From: Streptacidiphilus anmyonensis
GTDB taxonomy: Bacteria; Actinomycetota; Actinomycetes; Streptomycetales; Streptomycetaceae
Assembly (NCBI RefSeq): GCF_000787855.1
Contig: NZ_BBPQ01000022.1
Coordinates: 1 to 51,668, forward strand
Direction of reading: 5' to 3'
Length of the DNA stretch: 51,668 nt
Positions 31,482 to 40,683 of this stretch are shown here, piece by piece. The notes beneath the pieces are model-generated. The model did not search any database and had not been told where the DNA came from. It saw nothing but the letters and a program-made list of their open reading frames with translations. The first letter of the stretch is position 1, and each line of letters opens with the position of its first letter. A program made the position numbers and the translations under genes.

Positions 31482-32254
31482 TGACCCTCGCGGTCCGCGT
31501 GATCCCCTGCCTCGACGTCGACGCCGGGCGGGTGGTCAAGGGCGTCAACTTCCAGAACCTGCGCGACGCCGGGGACCCGGTCGAGCTGGCGAAGCTCTAC
31601 GACGCCCAGGGCGCGGACGAGCTGACGTTCCTGGACATCACCGCGTCCTCCGGCGACCGGGAGACGACGTACGACATCGTGCGCCGCACCGCCGAGCAGG
31701 TCTTCATCCCGCTGACGGTGGGCGGCGGCGTGCGCACCGTCGACGACGTCGACCGGCTGCTGCGCGCGGGTGCGGACAAGGTCGGGGTCAACACCGCGGC
31801 CATCGCCCGGCCCGAGCTGATCCGCGAGATCGCGCGGCGCTTCGGGCGCCAGGTGCTGGTGCTGTCGGTGGACGCGCGGCGCGTGGGGGAGGGGACGGAG
31901 ACGGCGTCCGGCTTCGAGGTGACCACGCACGGCGGGCGTACCGGCACCGGCATCGACGCGGTGGAGTGGGCCACCCGCGCCGCCGAGCTGGGCGCGGGCG
32001 AGATCCTGCTGAACTCCATGGACGCCGACGGCACCAAGGACGGCTACGACCTGGAGATGATCACCGCCGTGCGCAAGGCGGTCTCCGTCCCGGTCATCGC
32101 CAGCGGCGGCGCGGGCAAGGTCGCCGACTTCGCCCCGGCTGTCGGCGCGGGCGCGGACGCGGTGCTGGCCGCGAGCGTCTTCCACTTCGGCGATCTGACG
32201 ATCGCTGAGGTGAAGCGGTCCCTGCACGAGGCCGGGCACCCCGTTCGGCTCTGA
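31481..32254 (+). CDS. hisF: Imidazole glycerol phosphate synthase, cyclase subunit
   Basis: 257 aa (beta/alpha)8 barrel. [19 protein letters not shown] contains the N-terminal catalytic Asp (D12 region), [47 protein letters not shown], and [19 protein letters not shown] holds the second Asp. [12 protein letters not shown] is the phosphate site. It forms IGP and AICAR using ammonia from HisH. The ATG overlaps the Rid-gene stop by one nucleotide. It is the last gene of the his operon. Confidence 0.97.
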   Translation: MTLAVRVIPCLDVDAGRVVKGVNFQNLRDAGDPVELAKLYDAQGADELTFLDITASSGDRETTYDIVRRTAEQVFIPLTVGGGVRTVDDVDRLLRAGADKVGVNTAAIARPELIREIARRFGRQVLVLSVDARRVGEGTETASGFEVTTHGGRTGTGIDAVEWATRAAELGAGEILLNSMDADGTKDGYDLEMITAVRKAVSVPVIASGGAGKVADFAPAVGAGADAVLAASVFHFGDLTIAEVKRSLHEAGHPVRL

Positions 32255-32293
32255 GGCGGTGTCAGGAGCGACCACCGAACGGCCGTGTCCGAA

Positions 32294-32324
32294 TTGCGGG
32301 ACCGGATGGTGACGCTCTGATACT
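32294..32324 (+). promoter_or_regulatory. Putative leaderless promoter of the MMPL gene
   Basis: TTGCGG (32294-32299), 19-nt spacer, GATACT (32319-32324) ending 6 nt before the GTG at 32331. The start point of transcription would fall at the start codon. No ribosome-binding sequence precedes the GTG. Confidence 0.45.
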
Positions 32325-32330
32325 GAACAG

Positions 32331-34586
32331 GTGCGAAAAGGAATCCTGCAGCGACTCGGCGAATGGTGCGCACGCCACGCGATCATCGTGATCGTGGTGT
32401 GGCTGGCGGTCCTGGGCGTGCTCCACGGACTGCAGAACAGTTTCGGCGGCACCTACTCGGACGACTTCAACCTCCCCGACGCCCAGTCGCAGAAGGGTGC
32501 GAACGTCCTCCAGGCGAACGCCCCGAGCATCGGCGGCACCAGCTCGACGGTGGTCATGCAGGACGCGAAGCCGCTGACGGACTTCACCACCGAGGTGAAC
32601 CAGGTCGTCGCCAACCTGCAGAAGCTCGACCACGTGCTGTCCGTGCAGAACCCGTTGCCGCAGCCGAACTCCTCCGGGGGCACGACCCCGACAGGAGCGC
32701 TGTCCAGCAACGGCACGATCGGCTACATCACCGTCCGTTTCAACGAGAACCCCACCGCGCTGGGCAGCGACTACCTGAACAGCGTCGACGCCGCGGTCCA
32801 GCCGCTGCGCTCGGCCGGCGTGGACGTCGAGTACGGCGGACCGCTCGGCGAGGCGGCCAGACCCCACGCGAAGGACCTGACCAGTGAGGCCATCGGCTTC
32901 GCGGTGGCCATCGTGGTCCTGGTCATCGGCTTCGGCAGTCTGATCGCGGCCGGCCTGCCCCTGGTGACCGCCCTGATCAGCGTGATCGTGGGCCTCAGCT
33001 GCCTGAGCCTGCTCGCGGCCGCCATCGACTTCGCCAGCGTCTCGCCGACCCTGGCCACCATGATCGGCCTCGGCGTGGGCATCGACTACGCGCTGTTCCT
33101 GATCACCCGCTACCGGCAGCTGATCATGGACCGGGTGGAGCCGCACGTCGCGGCGGGCATCGCGGTCACCACCAGCGGGCGCGCGGTCCTGGTCTCGGGC
33201 TGCACCGTCATCGTGGCGCTGGCCGGCCTGTACGTGTCGGGCCTCAGCTTCATCGGACGGCTCGGCATCGCCGCCGCGGTCACGGTGGTCACCGCCGTGG
33301 CGGGCGCGCTCACCCTGGTGCCGGCGCTGGCCGGGCTGATCGGGCGCCGGATCGACCGGTTCTGCCTGAAGACCCCGGTGGCCGAGGGCGGCCCCGTGGC
33401 CGGCGACGACGCCGGGGCGAAGGCGGAGAAGGCCGAGGAGGAGCAGCACGGCTTCTGGCACCGTTACGCCAAGCGGGTCGAACGCCGACCGTGGTGGTTC
33501 CTGGCCAGCGGCGTGGTGGTGCTGGGGATCCTGGCGATCCCGCTGTTCTCGATGCGGCTCGACCACATCGACGACGGCGCCGACCCGACCTCCTTCACCG
33601 ACCGCCGCGCCTTCGACCTGATCAGCCAGGGCTTCGGGCCGGGAGCCAACGGGCCGTTCACTCTCGTGATCGACCAGACCAACGTGCCGTCGAGCCAGCG
33701 CTCCACGCTGCTCGCCAACCTGCAGAAGTCGCTCACGGGCGTCCCGAACGCGGCCAGCATCAGCCCGCTCCAGCCCACCAGCAACGGCAACGTGCTGACC
33801 GGCACGGCGCTGTCGACCCAGCGGCCGCAGGCCGCGGACACCACCCATCTGTTCAACCACCTCAAGGACGTCTCACTGCCGCAGGGCGCCTCGGGGACGG
33901 TGGCCACGACCTACGTGACCGGGGTGACCGCCGCCCAGCAGGACTTCACCGAGATCATCAGCTCCCGGCTGGCGCTGATCATCGTGGTCGTCGTCTGCCT
34001 CGCCTTCCTGATCATCCTCGCGGTCTTCCGCGGCCTCCTGGTCGCGGTCAAGGCGGCCGTGCTGAACCTCTTCTCGATCGGCGCCTCCTACGGCGTCGTC
34101 GTCGCGGTCTTCCAGTGGGGGTGGGGCGGCACGGCCCTGGGCGTCTCCGGGAAGGTGCCGATCGAGAGCTACGTGCCGATGATGATGTTCGCGATCATCT
34201 TCGGACTGAGCATGGACTACGAGATCTTCCTGCTGTCCCGGGTCCATGAGGCGTGGATCCGGACCAGGCGGGCCGAGGACAGCGTCGCCTACGGTCTGGA
34301 GATCACCGCCCGCGTGATCACCTGTGCGGCGCTGATCATGTTCAGCGTCTTCGCGGCCTTCATCCTGAGCGACAACATCGTGGTCAAGATGCTGGGCCTG
34401 GGCCTGGCCGTCAGCGTCCTGGTGGACGCCACCGTCGTCCGGCTGCTGCTGGTCCCGGCCGTGATGACGCTGCTCGGGCGGCGCGCCTGGTGGGTGCCCC
34501 GGTGGCTGGACCGGATCCTGCCGCACCTCGACACCGAGGGCGAGGCGGCGCTCCACCAGGCGACGCAGCAGATGTCGAAGAAGTAG
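32331..34586 (+). CDS. MMPL-family RND transporter
   Basis: 751 aa. Two homologous halves, each with one helix, an extracytoplasmic domain and five helices. First half: IIVIVVWLAVLGVLHG then a Ser/Thr/Asn-rich loop (about 45-180) and GFAVAIVVLVIGFGSLIAAGL with TLATMIGLGVGIDYALFLITRYR; second half from about 390 with MMFAIIFGLSMDYEIFLLSRVHEAW, the two Asp-Tyr pairs being the proposed proton relay. MMPL proteins export lipids, siderophores or antibiotics; the substrate is unknown here. The C-terminal tail is short. Not linked to a TetR gene in this window. Confidence 0.9.
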   Translation: MRKGILQRLGEWCARHAIIVIVVWLAVLGVLHGLQNSFGGTYSDDFNLPDAQSQKGANVLQANAPSIGGTSSTVVMQDAKPLTDFTTEVNQVVANLQKLDHVLSVQNPLPQPNSSGGTTPTGALSSNGTIGYITVRFNENPTALGSDYLNSVDAAVQPLRSAGVDVEYGGPLGEAARPHAKDLTSEAIGFAVAIVVLVIGFGSLIAAGLPLVTALISVIVGLSCLSLLAAAIDFASVSPTLATMIGLGVGIDYALFLITRYRQLIMDRVEPHVAAGIAVTTSGRAVLVSGCTVIVALAGLYVSGLSFIGRLGIAAAVTVVTAVAGALTLVPALAGLIGRRIDRFCLKTPVAEGGPVAGDDAGAKAEKAEEEQHGFWHRYAKRVERRPWWFLASGVVVLGILAIPLFSMRLDHIDDGADPTSFTDRRAFDLISQGFGPGANGPFTLVIDQTNVPSSQRSTLLANLQKSLTGVPNAASISPLQPTSNGNVLTGTALSTQRPQAADTTHLFNHLKDVSLPQGASGTVATTYVTGVTAAQQDFTEIISSRLALIIVVVVCLAFLIILAVFRGLLVAVKAAVLNLFSIGASYGVVVAVFQWGWGGTALGVSGKVPIESYVPMMMFAIIFGLSMDYEIFLLSRVHEAWIRTRRAEDSVAYGLEITARVITCAALIMFSVFAAFILSDNIVVKMLGLGLAVSVLVDATVVRLLLVPAVMTLLGRRAWWVPRWLDRILPHLDTEGEAALHQATQQMSKK

Positions 34587-34628
34587 CCGCGCGTCGGCGG
34601 CGGGCCGGTGGGCCGGGCCCGACAGGGC

Positions 34629-35576
34629 CTAGCCGATCACGGGCCCGGTCACCGGCAGCACGATCTGACACGGGATCGGCTGCGGGTGGGCCGGGTCCAG
34701 GGCGTTGAGCATGTCGGTCAGGGCGACCGGGTCGTAGGCGATCTCCAGGTGGTCGGACTGGTCCAGCGCGCACTGGTCCTGGACGGTGATGTTCGTGACG
34801 TTCGGTGCGGCGGGCAGGAACGCGTTGGTGTAGGGCGTCACCACCTCGTCGTCCTCGGTCGAGACGACGGTGTAGTCGATGCCGGGCACGGTCTCGCCCC
34901 CGGCGTTCAGCGCGGTGAGGAACGGCGAGCCGACCTCCTGCTCGACGCAGGCGTCGCAGGGGCCCGAGAGGAACGCGTTGCCCGGCTCCAACGCGCCGAG
35001 CTTGCTAGCCAGTTCGGTGATCCCGTCGAGCGTGGTGCCGTTGTTGCTCGGGGAGAGCGCGACCAGCTTGGCCACCTTGCCCGCGCCGCCGAGGTTCTTG
35101 ATGTAGTAACGCGGCATCATGCCGCCCTGGGAGTGGCCGACCAGGTCGACCTTGGCGGCGCCGGTCGCGGCGCGCACCTGGTCGACGAAGGAGGCGAGCA
35201 CGGCGGCGCCGCCCTCGATGGAGTCCACGCCCTGGACCGGGGAGGAGGCGGAGGGGCCGCCGTAGTCGAAGGTGTAGACGCAGTAGCCGTTGTCGGCGAG
35301 CAGGGGCGCCGCGCCGCCCCAGTTGTCGTTCTGGTTCTCCAGGGTGCCGTGGACCAGGACGACCGGCTCGGGGTGGGCGGCGGAGGGCCGGCAGCTCCAG
35401 TCGTTCGCCCCGGCGGGCGCACTGCCGGGGAAGAAGAAGCCGGCGGTGAATCCGGTGGCGAAGTGGAAGTTCACGGGATACCAGGCGGCCGCGGCGGGCT
35501 GCGCCGCGAGGGCGGCGATTCCGATCACGGCGGCCGTCGTCACGCCAAGGGTTCTGATTCGGGTTCTGCTACGCAT
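34629..35576 (-). CDS. Secreted triacylglycerol lipase (alpha/beta hydrolase)
   Basis: 315 aa. A signal peptide (RTRIRTLGVTTAAVIGIAAL, cleavage expected after AAA near residue 31) precedes an alpha/beta hydrolase. VVLVHGTLENQNDNW supplies the oxyanion hole (near 72-86), S149 in DLVGHSQGGMMPRYYIK is the nucleophile, STEDDEVVTPY the acid region, and the histidine is in CALDQSDHLEIAYDP. Cysteine pairs (C62/C99, C207/C210) suggest disulfides. It belongs to the streptomycete LipA/class 2 lipase group. It is divergent from a PucR-type regulator that may control it. A GGACGGAG ribosome site precedes the ATG. Confidence 0.92.
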   Translation of the reverse strand: MRSRTRIRTLGVTTAAVIGIAALAAQPAAAAWYPVNFHFATGFTAGFFFPGSAPAGANDWSCRPSAAHPEPVVLVHGTLENQNDNWGGAAPLLADNGYCVYTFDYGGPSASSPVQGVDSIEGGAAVLASFVDQVRAATGAAKVDLVGHSQGGMMPRYYIKNLGGAGKVAKLVALSPSNNGTTLDGITELASKLGALEPGNAFLSGPCDACVEQEVGSPFLTALNAGGETVPGIDYTVVSTEDDEVVTPYTNAFLPAAPNVTNITVQDQCALDQSDHLEIAYDPVALTDMLNALDPAHPQPIPCQIVLPVTGPVIG

Positions 35577-35715
35577 CGTGGACTCCGTCCCGGTCCGGTA
35601 TTGCGCGTCAATTCCGGCGGTGATGGTGGGGCCGGCGGCGGGGCGGGGTCAAGAAGAAAAACAGTGCGAAGGCGAATCGTGCACGAGAGCGTGCGCAACT
35701 CGTCCGGCCTGGTCT

Positions 35716-35802
35716 CGAAACACTCACGAAACCTAGTGAAACGCGCACGTCCACGCCTATTGACCAGCCGGTAACATCGCCGCATACTGGCCGGTAACGT
35801 CG
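35716..35802 (+). promoter_or_regulatory. PucR-type gene promoter with phased direct repeats
   Basis: TTGACC (35760-35765), 17-nt spacer, CATACT (35783-35788): the best sigma-HrdB-like promoter in the window. Two 13-nt copies of GCCGGTAAC(A/G)TCG (35767-35779 and 35790-35802) straddle the -10 with a 23-bp period. Upstream, three (C/T)GAAAC motifs at 35716, 35727 and 35737 are spaced 11 and 10 bp, one helical turn. Both sets are plausible operators for the regulator itself. Confidence 0.6.
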
Positions 35803-35826
35803 GAGGGAGCAGCAAGGGAGCAGTCG

Positions 35827-37002
35827 TTGAGCGGCCCGTGGAACGCCCTGCCCAGAGGGCTCGCGGCAGAACTGCGCCGGGAGCAGCAGACGATCGCCGC
35901 GGAAATCATCAGGGAGATCAGGAAGCAGGTCCCGGAATTCTCCCGGCCGCTCGCGGGTCAATTCGGCGCGGGAATCCAGCACGGAGTGGAGACCGCGCTC
36001 GCCGAATTCACCGAACTGATCGAGGGTGCGCGGAGCGACAATCCCGAACGCATGCGCGTCTACCGCGCGCTCGGCCGCGGCGAGCTCGCCGAAGGGCGCA
36101 GCCTCGACGCGTTGCAGGCCGCCTACCGCCTCGGCGCGCGCGTCGCCTGGCGCCGCTACGCGCGTGTCGCCCGACGGGTCGGGCTCGGCACCGAGCAGCT
36201 GGTGGTGCTGGCGGAGGCGATCTTCGCGCATATCGACGAGCTCGCCGCCGCGTCCGTCCAGGGCTACGCCCGCGCCCAGGCCGACGAGGCCGGGGCGCTC
36301 GGCCGCTCCCGCTCGCACCTGCTCGCGCTGCTGGCCCGCGGCGGGAGCCGCGCCGAACTGGAGACCGCCGCGGACCTCGCCGACTGGCCGCTGCCCTGGG
36401 AGCTCTGCGCGGTCGCGCTGCGGCCGGACTCCGACAACCGGCCGACGGGCGGCCGAAGACCGCCGTTGCCCGACCTCGTGCTTGCCGAACTCGACGGACC
36501 CGAGCCCTGGTTGGTGATCCCCGAGCCCGACCTGTACCTACGCGACGGGCAGGTCCGCGCCCTGATGGAGATGCGTGGCGGCGTCATCGGCCCGACTGTC
36601 CCGCCCGAACAGGCCGGCGACTCGCTGCGCTGGGCCCGCACCCTGCGCGCCCGCCCGCCCGGGACGTCCGCGTGTCCCGTCGACGGCGAGTCCCATCTCG
36701 CCGCGCTGCTGCTGCTCGCCGACCCGGCCCTGGTCCGCCTGATCGCCGCGCGACGCCTGCGCCCCCTGGACGAACTGACGCCCAAGCAGCGCCGCCGCCT
36801 CGGCGACACCTTGCTCGCCTGGCTCCAGTCCGACCGCGGCAGCGCCCCGGACGTGGCCGCCCGGCTCGGCATCCACCCGCAGACCGCGCGGCAGCGTCTC
36901 CACCAGGTGCAGCGCGTCTTCGGCCCGGCACTCGCCGACGCCGACGCCCGCTTCGAACTGGAGATCGCGCTGCGCGCGCGGGACGAGCAAGGGGACGGCT
37001 AG
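35827..37002 (+). CDS. PucR-type helix-turn-helix regulator
   Basis: 391 aa from TTG 35827 (AAGGGAG site 35814-35820). The N-terminal helical part (ELRREQQTIAAEIIREIRKQVPEF, split ELRREQQTIAAEI / IREIRKQVPEF) resembles the RsbRD-like N-terminus of streptomycete PucR proteins. The C-terminal PucR HTH reads LLAWLQSDRGSAPDVAARLGIHPQTARQRLHQVQRVFG (about 335-375). Such regulators respond to metabolites; the target is unknown, although the divergent secreted lipase is an obvious candidate. The stop codon TAG at 37000-37002 lies inside the CTAG terminus of a MITE-like element, so the native C-terminus may have been altered or the insertion was tolerated at the stop. Confidence 0.85.
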   Translation: MSGPWNALPRGLAAELRREQQTIAAEIIREIRKQVPEFSRPLAGQFGAGIQHGVETALAEFTELIEGARSDNPERMRVYRALGRGELAEGRSLDALQAAYRLGARVAWRRYARVARRVGLGTEQLVVLAEAIFAHIDELAAASVQGYARAQADEAGALGRSRSHLLALLARGGSRAELETAADLADWPLPWELCAVALRPDSDNRPTGGRRPPLPDLVLAELDGPEPWLVIPEPDLYLRDGQVRALMEMRGGVIGPTVPPEQAGDSLRWARTLRARPPGTSACPVDGESHLAALLLLADPALVRLIAARRLRPLDELTPKQRRRLGDTLLAWLQSDRGSAPDVAARLGIHPQTARQRLHQVQRVFGPALADADARFELEIALRARDEQGDG

Positions 37003-37194
37003 TGCCGCGCCCGCCAACCTTTGCCCTGCCGCTACGCCTGGCACGCCCGTCTGCTGCGTTGGCGAACCGCCCAAGTCCATCCAGTACGAGGGCGGTCCGC
37101 CGCCTGGCAGCTGCACGCTCCCCCAGCCTTCGGCTGGGAGGTGCTCCCACGACGCCGCGGCTGGCCGGGCAAAGGCTGGCGGGCGCGGCACTAG
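36999..37194. mobile_element. MITE-like element with 28-bp CTAG-ended inverted repeats
   Basis: The left end (36999-37026) and right end (37167-37194) are complementary over 28 bp with one mismatch; both begin CTAGTGCCGCGCCCGCCA when read inward. The interior, about 140 bp, has no ORF but carries a CCCAGCC-TTC-GGCTGGG hairpin (37122-37138). No transposase is encoded. The two flanking convergent genes both take their TAG stop codons from the termini. A partial relative sits at 25420-25461. Confidence 0.85.
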
Positions 37195-37823
37195 ATGCCG
37201 AACTTCGCCTCGCGCACCTGCGCCGCGGCGTCCTCGGGCCCGTCGTACTCGACGTGCGCCTCGCTCTGACGGCCCATCATGAACAGCAGCAGCTCGCCCG
37301 GCTCGCCGGTCACCGTGACGACCGGGGCGCCCTTGCGGGCCACCGCCGTCTGCCCGTCCGGGCGGCGCAGCACCAGGCCGACCGGCGACCGCCGTCCGTT
37401 CAGGCGGGCCGTTCCGGCGAGGCGCTTCCACAGGTACTCGCTCAGCTCCGCGTCCAGCACGCGGGGCGACCAGCCCGGCTGGGCGCGCCGCACGTCCTCG
37501 CCGTGGACGAAGAACTCCACGGTGTTGCCCGCTTCCTCCGCGCCCGGGAGCCGGAACGGCGAGTAAGCGGGCGGCCCCACCCGGATCGCCTCGACCAGCT
37601 CCGCGTAGGGCTTGGCCGCGTACTCCGTCTGCACCCGCTCCAGCCGCGCGGCCAGCGGCTTGATCAGGATGCCCCCGGCGGCGTCCGGCCGCCGTTCCCG
37701 CACCACCACGTGCGCGGCCAGGTCCGTGGTGCGCCAGCCCTCGCACAGCGTGGGCGCGTCCGGGCCGACGCCCTCCAGCAGATCGGCCAGCAGCAGGCGC
37801 TCACGCCGCCCCAGATTCGACAT
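37191..37823 (-). CDS. TIGR03085-family (DinB/MDMPI-like) protein
   Basis: 210 aa. The N-terminal half (RERLLLADLLEGVGPDAPTLCEGWRTTDLAAHVVVRERRPD, split RERLLLADLLEGVGPDA / PTLCEGWRTTDLAAHVVV) is the mycothiol-dependent maleylpyruvate isomerase-type metal-binding bundle; EFFVHGEDVRRAQPGW is the second metal motif with His and Asp. TIGR03085 proteins are actinobacterial and of unknown function; a mycothiol-dependent enzyme activity is only inferred. ATG 37823 gives a normal family length. The TAG stop is provided by the MITE-like element end. Confidence 0.85.
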   Translation of the reverse strand: MSNLGRRERLLLADLLEGVGPDAPTLCEGWRTTDLAAHVVVRERRPDAAGGILIKPLAARLERVQTEYAAKPYAELVEAIRVGPPAYSPFRLPGAEEAGNTVEFFVHGEDVRRAQPGWSPRVLDAELSEYLWKRLAGTARLNGRRSPVGLVLRRPDGQTAVARKGAPVVTVTGEPGELLLFMMGRQSEAHVEYDGPEDAAAQVREAKFGI

Positions 37824-37985
37824 GACCCAAGCGTAGAGCGAACGGCCGCCGATGGGGGGGTCCGGACTGCGGGAGCCGGTCGCGGATCCGATCGTCATTT
37901 TGTGTGACCTGGCATCGCGCTGGCGGGTCTCCGATGTGACAGGACGAAACCGGACCGACGACACAGGGACGACACAGGGGTGCGC

Positions 37986-38909
37986 ATGGACTGGCAGATG
38001 GACGGGCGAGGGACCGAGGACACGGAGGGGCGGGCGGTCGGACCCCGCACCGGGCGCCGGGCGTCCCAGGGGCGCGTGGCGCACGGCGGCAGTCGGCACC
38101 GCAAACGGGCGCGCTGGTCGTTCACCCCGCTCGTGGTCGCCGCCGCGGTCGTCGGAGCGGGCGCGGTCGGCGCAGTCGCGCTGTACCCGGCCGCCTCCCA
38201 GAGCCCGGTCGGCAACCCGCAGGCCGCCCCCGCGGTCGGCGCGGCCGCGGTCGACTCGGCCGACGGCGCCTCGTCCGCCGCGTCGGGCACGGGGGCGTCG
38301 TCGCCGTCCGCCTCGCCGACGCCGTCGGCCCGGCCGACCCCGACCCCGACGCACAGCGCCAAGCCGAGCCCCAAGGCGGGCTCCGGGGCGAGCGGGCCCG
38401 CTCAGGCGTCGAACCCGGGCGCGCCGACCCCGCAGGCCCCCGCCGGGTCGGGCGGCTCGGGGTCGACCCGGTCGGTTCCCGGCTCCTCCTACGCCGTCCA
38501 GCAGGTGCTCGCGGTGATCAACCAGGCCCGCGCCCAGGCCGGTCTGCCCGCCTACACGCTGACCAGCGGCCTCACCGCCAGCGCCGGAGCGCACAACGCG
38601 GTGATGATGAGCGGCTGCGGCCTGTCGCACCAGTGCCCAGGCGAGGCCGACCTCGGCACCCGGATCACCGACGCGGGCGTCCACTGGGGCGCCTGCGGCG
38701 AGAATATAGGCGAGGGCGGCCCGATGGCGGACACCGACGCGGCGATCGCCCAGATGGCGGTGGGCCTCACCCGGAGCATGCTGGCGGAGCAGCCGCCGAA
38801 CGACGGCCACCGCCGCAACATCCTGAGCAGTTCGTTCCGCCACATCGGCATCGTGGTCCAGCGGACCGCCTCGGGAACGGTCTACATGACGCAGGACTTC
38901 TCGGACTGA
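37986..38909 (+). CDS. CAP-domain (SCP/PR-1/YkwD) protein, membrane-anchored or secreted
   Basis: 307 aa. A charged cytoplasmic tail (1-42) is followed by one hydrophobic segment (WSFTPLVVAAAVVGAGAVGAV, about 43-63; split WSFTPLVVAAAV / VGAGAVGAV), a Ser/Pro/Ala/Thr linker (65-160), and a CAP domain (about 165-307). CAP landmarks are VLAVINQARAQAGLPAYTL, HNAVMMSGCGLSHQCPG, GACGENIGEG and HRRNILSSSFRHIGI. Function of bacterial CAP proteins is mostly unknown. ATG 37986 has AGGGG 5 nt upstream; GTG 37980 is an alternative two codons earlier. Confidence 0.88.
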   Translation: MDWQMDGRGTEDTEGRAVGPRTGRRASQGRVAHGGSRHRKRARWSFTPLVVAAAVVGAGAVGAVALYPAASQSPVGNPQAAPAVGAAAVDSADGASSAASGTGASSPSASPTPSARPTPTPTHSAKPSPKAGSGASGPAQASNPGAPTPQAPAGSGGSGSTRSVPGSSYAVQQVLAVINQARAQAGLPAYTLTSGLTASAGAHNAVMMSGCGLSHQCPGEADLGTRITDAGVHWGACGENIGEGGPMADTDAAIAQMAVGLTRSMLAEQPPNDGHRRNILSSSFRHIGIVVQRTASGTVYMTQDFSD

Positions 38910-38920
38910 GCCGCGCGCGC

Positions 38921-38952
38921 CGGTGCCCGGCCGCCGAGGCGGCCGGGCACCG
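38921..38952. terminator. Bidirectional hairpin between CAP gene and chitinase
   Basis: Perfect 14-bp stem CGGTGCCCGGCCGC (38921-38934) with its complement at 38939-38952 and a CGAG loop. It separates convergent genes. There is no U-run, as is common in streptomycete hairpins. Confidence 0.75.
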
Positions 38953-38970
38953 TGACGACGCCGGGGCCCG

Positions 38971-40683
38971 CTAGGCGACCGAGAAGTCGTCCGCCACCAC
39001 GTCGCCCTGGCCGTACCAGCCGTGGACGTAGACGGTGACGGCGCCGCTGCTGCCGGTGGTGAAGGAGACCGTCAGCTGGTTCCAACTGCTGCTGTTGGAC
39101 CAGGTGCTGGCGCTCGCGCCGCCGCTGACGCCGATGTAGGCATACGGTCCCTGGACCCAACCGGTCAGCGTGTAGCTGTGGTTGGGCTGCAGGGTCAGGC
39201 TCTGGTCGCACTCGCCGGTGGTGCTGGAGGACGGGACCACCTGGAGCGCGTGACTGCCCGAGTGGACCGGGGAGGAGACCACGGCGCTGCCGGACTGGCA
39301 GGTCCACGGGCTGAGGCTGCCGCTCTCGAACCCGCCGTTGGTCAGCGCGCCGGAGCCGCCGCCTCCGCCACCGGAGGAGGTGACGGTGAGCGAGTAGGTC
39401 GCGGTGTGGCTGCCCGAGGCCGCCGTGCCGGTGACGGTGATCGGGTAGGTCCCGGCCGCCACCGAGGAGCCGACCGTGGCCGTCATCGTCGAACTGCCGC
39501 CGGAGGTGACGGAGCCGGGGCTGAACGAGACGCTGACGCCGGACGGAGCACCGGAGGCGGCGAGGCTGACGCTCTCCGCGCTGCCGGCCGTCACGGCCGT
39601 GGCGACGGACGCGGTCGCGCTGCCGCCCTGGGCGACGGACGCGGAGCCGGGGGAGAGGGACAGCGAGAAGTCGCTGGAGCTCCCGCCACCGCCACCGCCG
39701 CCCGAACTGCCCTCGTACGGCACGAAGGCGTCGGTGAAGGCGAGGCTGTTCTGGCTGATCTCACTGCAGGTCGACAGCGAGTTGGCGCTGCCGCTGCACG
39801 GCTGGTCGCGGTCGACCGACCAGAAGGCCAGGCGGCCCACGCCGTTCTGGGCGGCGAAGTTCTCGACCGTCTGCGCGTCCGCGAGGGTGAAGGTCGAGCC
39901 GTCGTCGTTCTTGCCGATCATCGGCGTGATGCCGAGGTTGGCGTAGCTGTAGCTCGGGTCGACGGACTGCATCTGCGCGAGCGTGGCCTCGGCGGCGGAG
40001 ACCGCGCCCTGGCCCATCTCGGTGCCGGTGCCCGCGTAGTAGTCCATGGCCATGATGTTGACCACGTCGATCTTGATCCCGGCGTTCTTCGCCGCCTTGA
40101 GGATGTTGACGCCGTCGCCGGTCAGGCCGCTCGTCAGCACCGGGAGCGTCATCGAGAACTGAAGGCCCGGGTTGGACGCCTTGAGGTCCTTCATGGCCTG
40201 CATCTGGCGGGCCGCCGAGGCGGTGTCGGCCACGGCCGCGCCCTCGACGTCGAAGTCGAGCTGGTTGACGCCGTAGTCGTTGATGATGGCCTGGTAGCCG
40301 GCGTCGATGCTGCTCTGGGTGGTGCAGGTCCAGGCGAGCGGTTCGCCGCTGGCGCCGCCGGAGGAGATGATCACCGAGGCGCCCTCGGACTTCGCCTTGG
40401 CGATCTCCGGGTCGGTGTAGGAGTCGGCGCCGATGGGGAGGGTGTCGCCCCAGATCTGGTTGCAGCCCTCGCCGAGCACGAAGGCGGCGGTGTACGCCTT
40501 GAGGTGGTGGCCGGTGATCGCCGTGTCGAGCATGCCCTCCTGGCCGTTCGACATGTCGACGTACGGCGCCACGGAGTAGACGCTCGTCGCGGCGGAGCTG
40601 CTGGTGGGGGCCAGCAGGCCGACCGCTCCGGCGGTGGCGAGCGCGAGCGCGCACGCTGAGCCGGTGAGTCTCGCCAAGCGCAT
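38971..40683 (-). CDS. Secreted GH18 chitinase with Ig-like domain and C-terminal carbohydrate-binding module
   Basis: 570 aa. A signal peptide (about 1-32) is followed by a GH18 barrel (34-340) with the catalytic DxDxE motif D143-F-D-V-E147 in QLDFDVEGAA and IKIDVVNIMAMDYYAGTG. A Gly/Ser linker leads to an Ig-like beta domain (about 355-450, SFSPGSVTSGGSSTMTAT), a second Gly linker, and a jelly-roll module (about 458-570, NGGFESGSLSPWTC ... LTGWVQGPYAYIGV) resembling CBM families. The enzyme cleaves chitin extracellularly. ATG 40683 begins the signal peptide, after AAGGGAAC. A DasR-box-like site lies about 105 nt upstream. Confidence 0.93.
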   Translation of the reverse strand: MRLARLTGSACALALATAGAVGLLAPTSSSAATSVYSVAPYVDMSNGQEGMLDTAITGHHLKAYTAAFVLGEGCNQIWGDTLPIGADSYTDPEIAKAKSEGASVIISSGGASGEPLAWTCTTQSSIDAGYQAIINDYGVNQLDFDVEGAAVADTASAARQMQAMKDLKASNPGLQFSMTLPVLTSGLTGDGVNILKAAKNAGIKIDVVNIMAMDYYAGTGTEMGQGAVSAAEATLAQMQSVDPSYSYANLGITPMIGKNDDGSTFTLADAQTVENFAAQNGVGRLAFWSVDRDQPCSGSANSLSTCSEISQNSLAFTDAFVPYEGSSGGGGGGGSSSDFSLSLSPGSASVAQGGSATASVATAVTAGSAESVSLAASGAPSGVSVSFSPGSVTSGGSSTMTATVGSSVAAGTYPITVTGTAASGSHTATYSLTVTSSGGGGGGSGALTNGGFESGSLSPWTCQSGSAVVSSPVHSGSHALQVVPSSSTTGECDQSLTLQPNHSYTLTGWVQGPYAYIGVSGGASASTWSNSSSWNQLTVSFTTGSSGAVTVYVHGWYGQGDVVADDFSVA

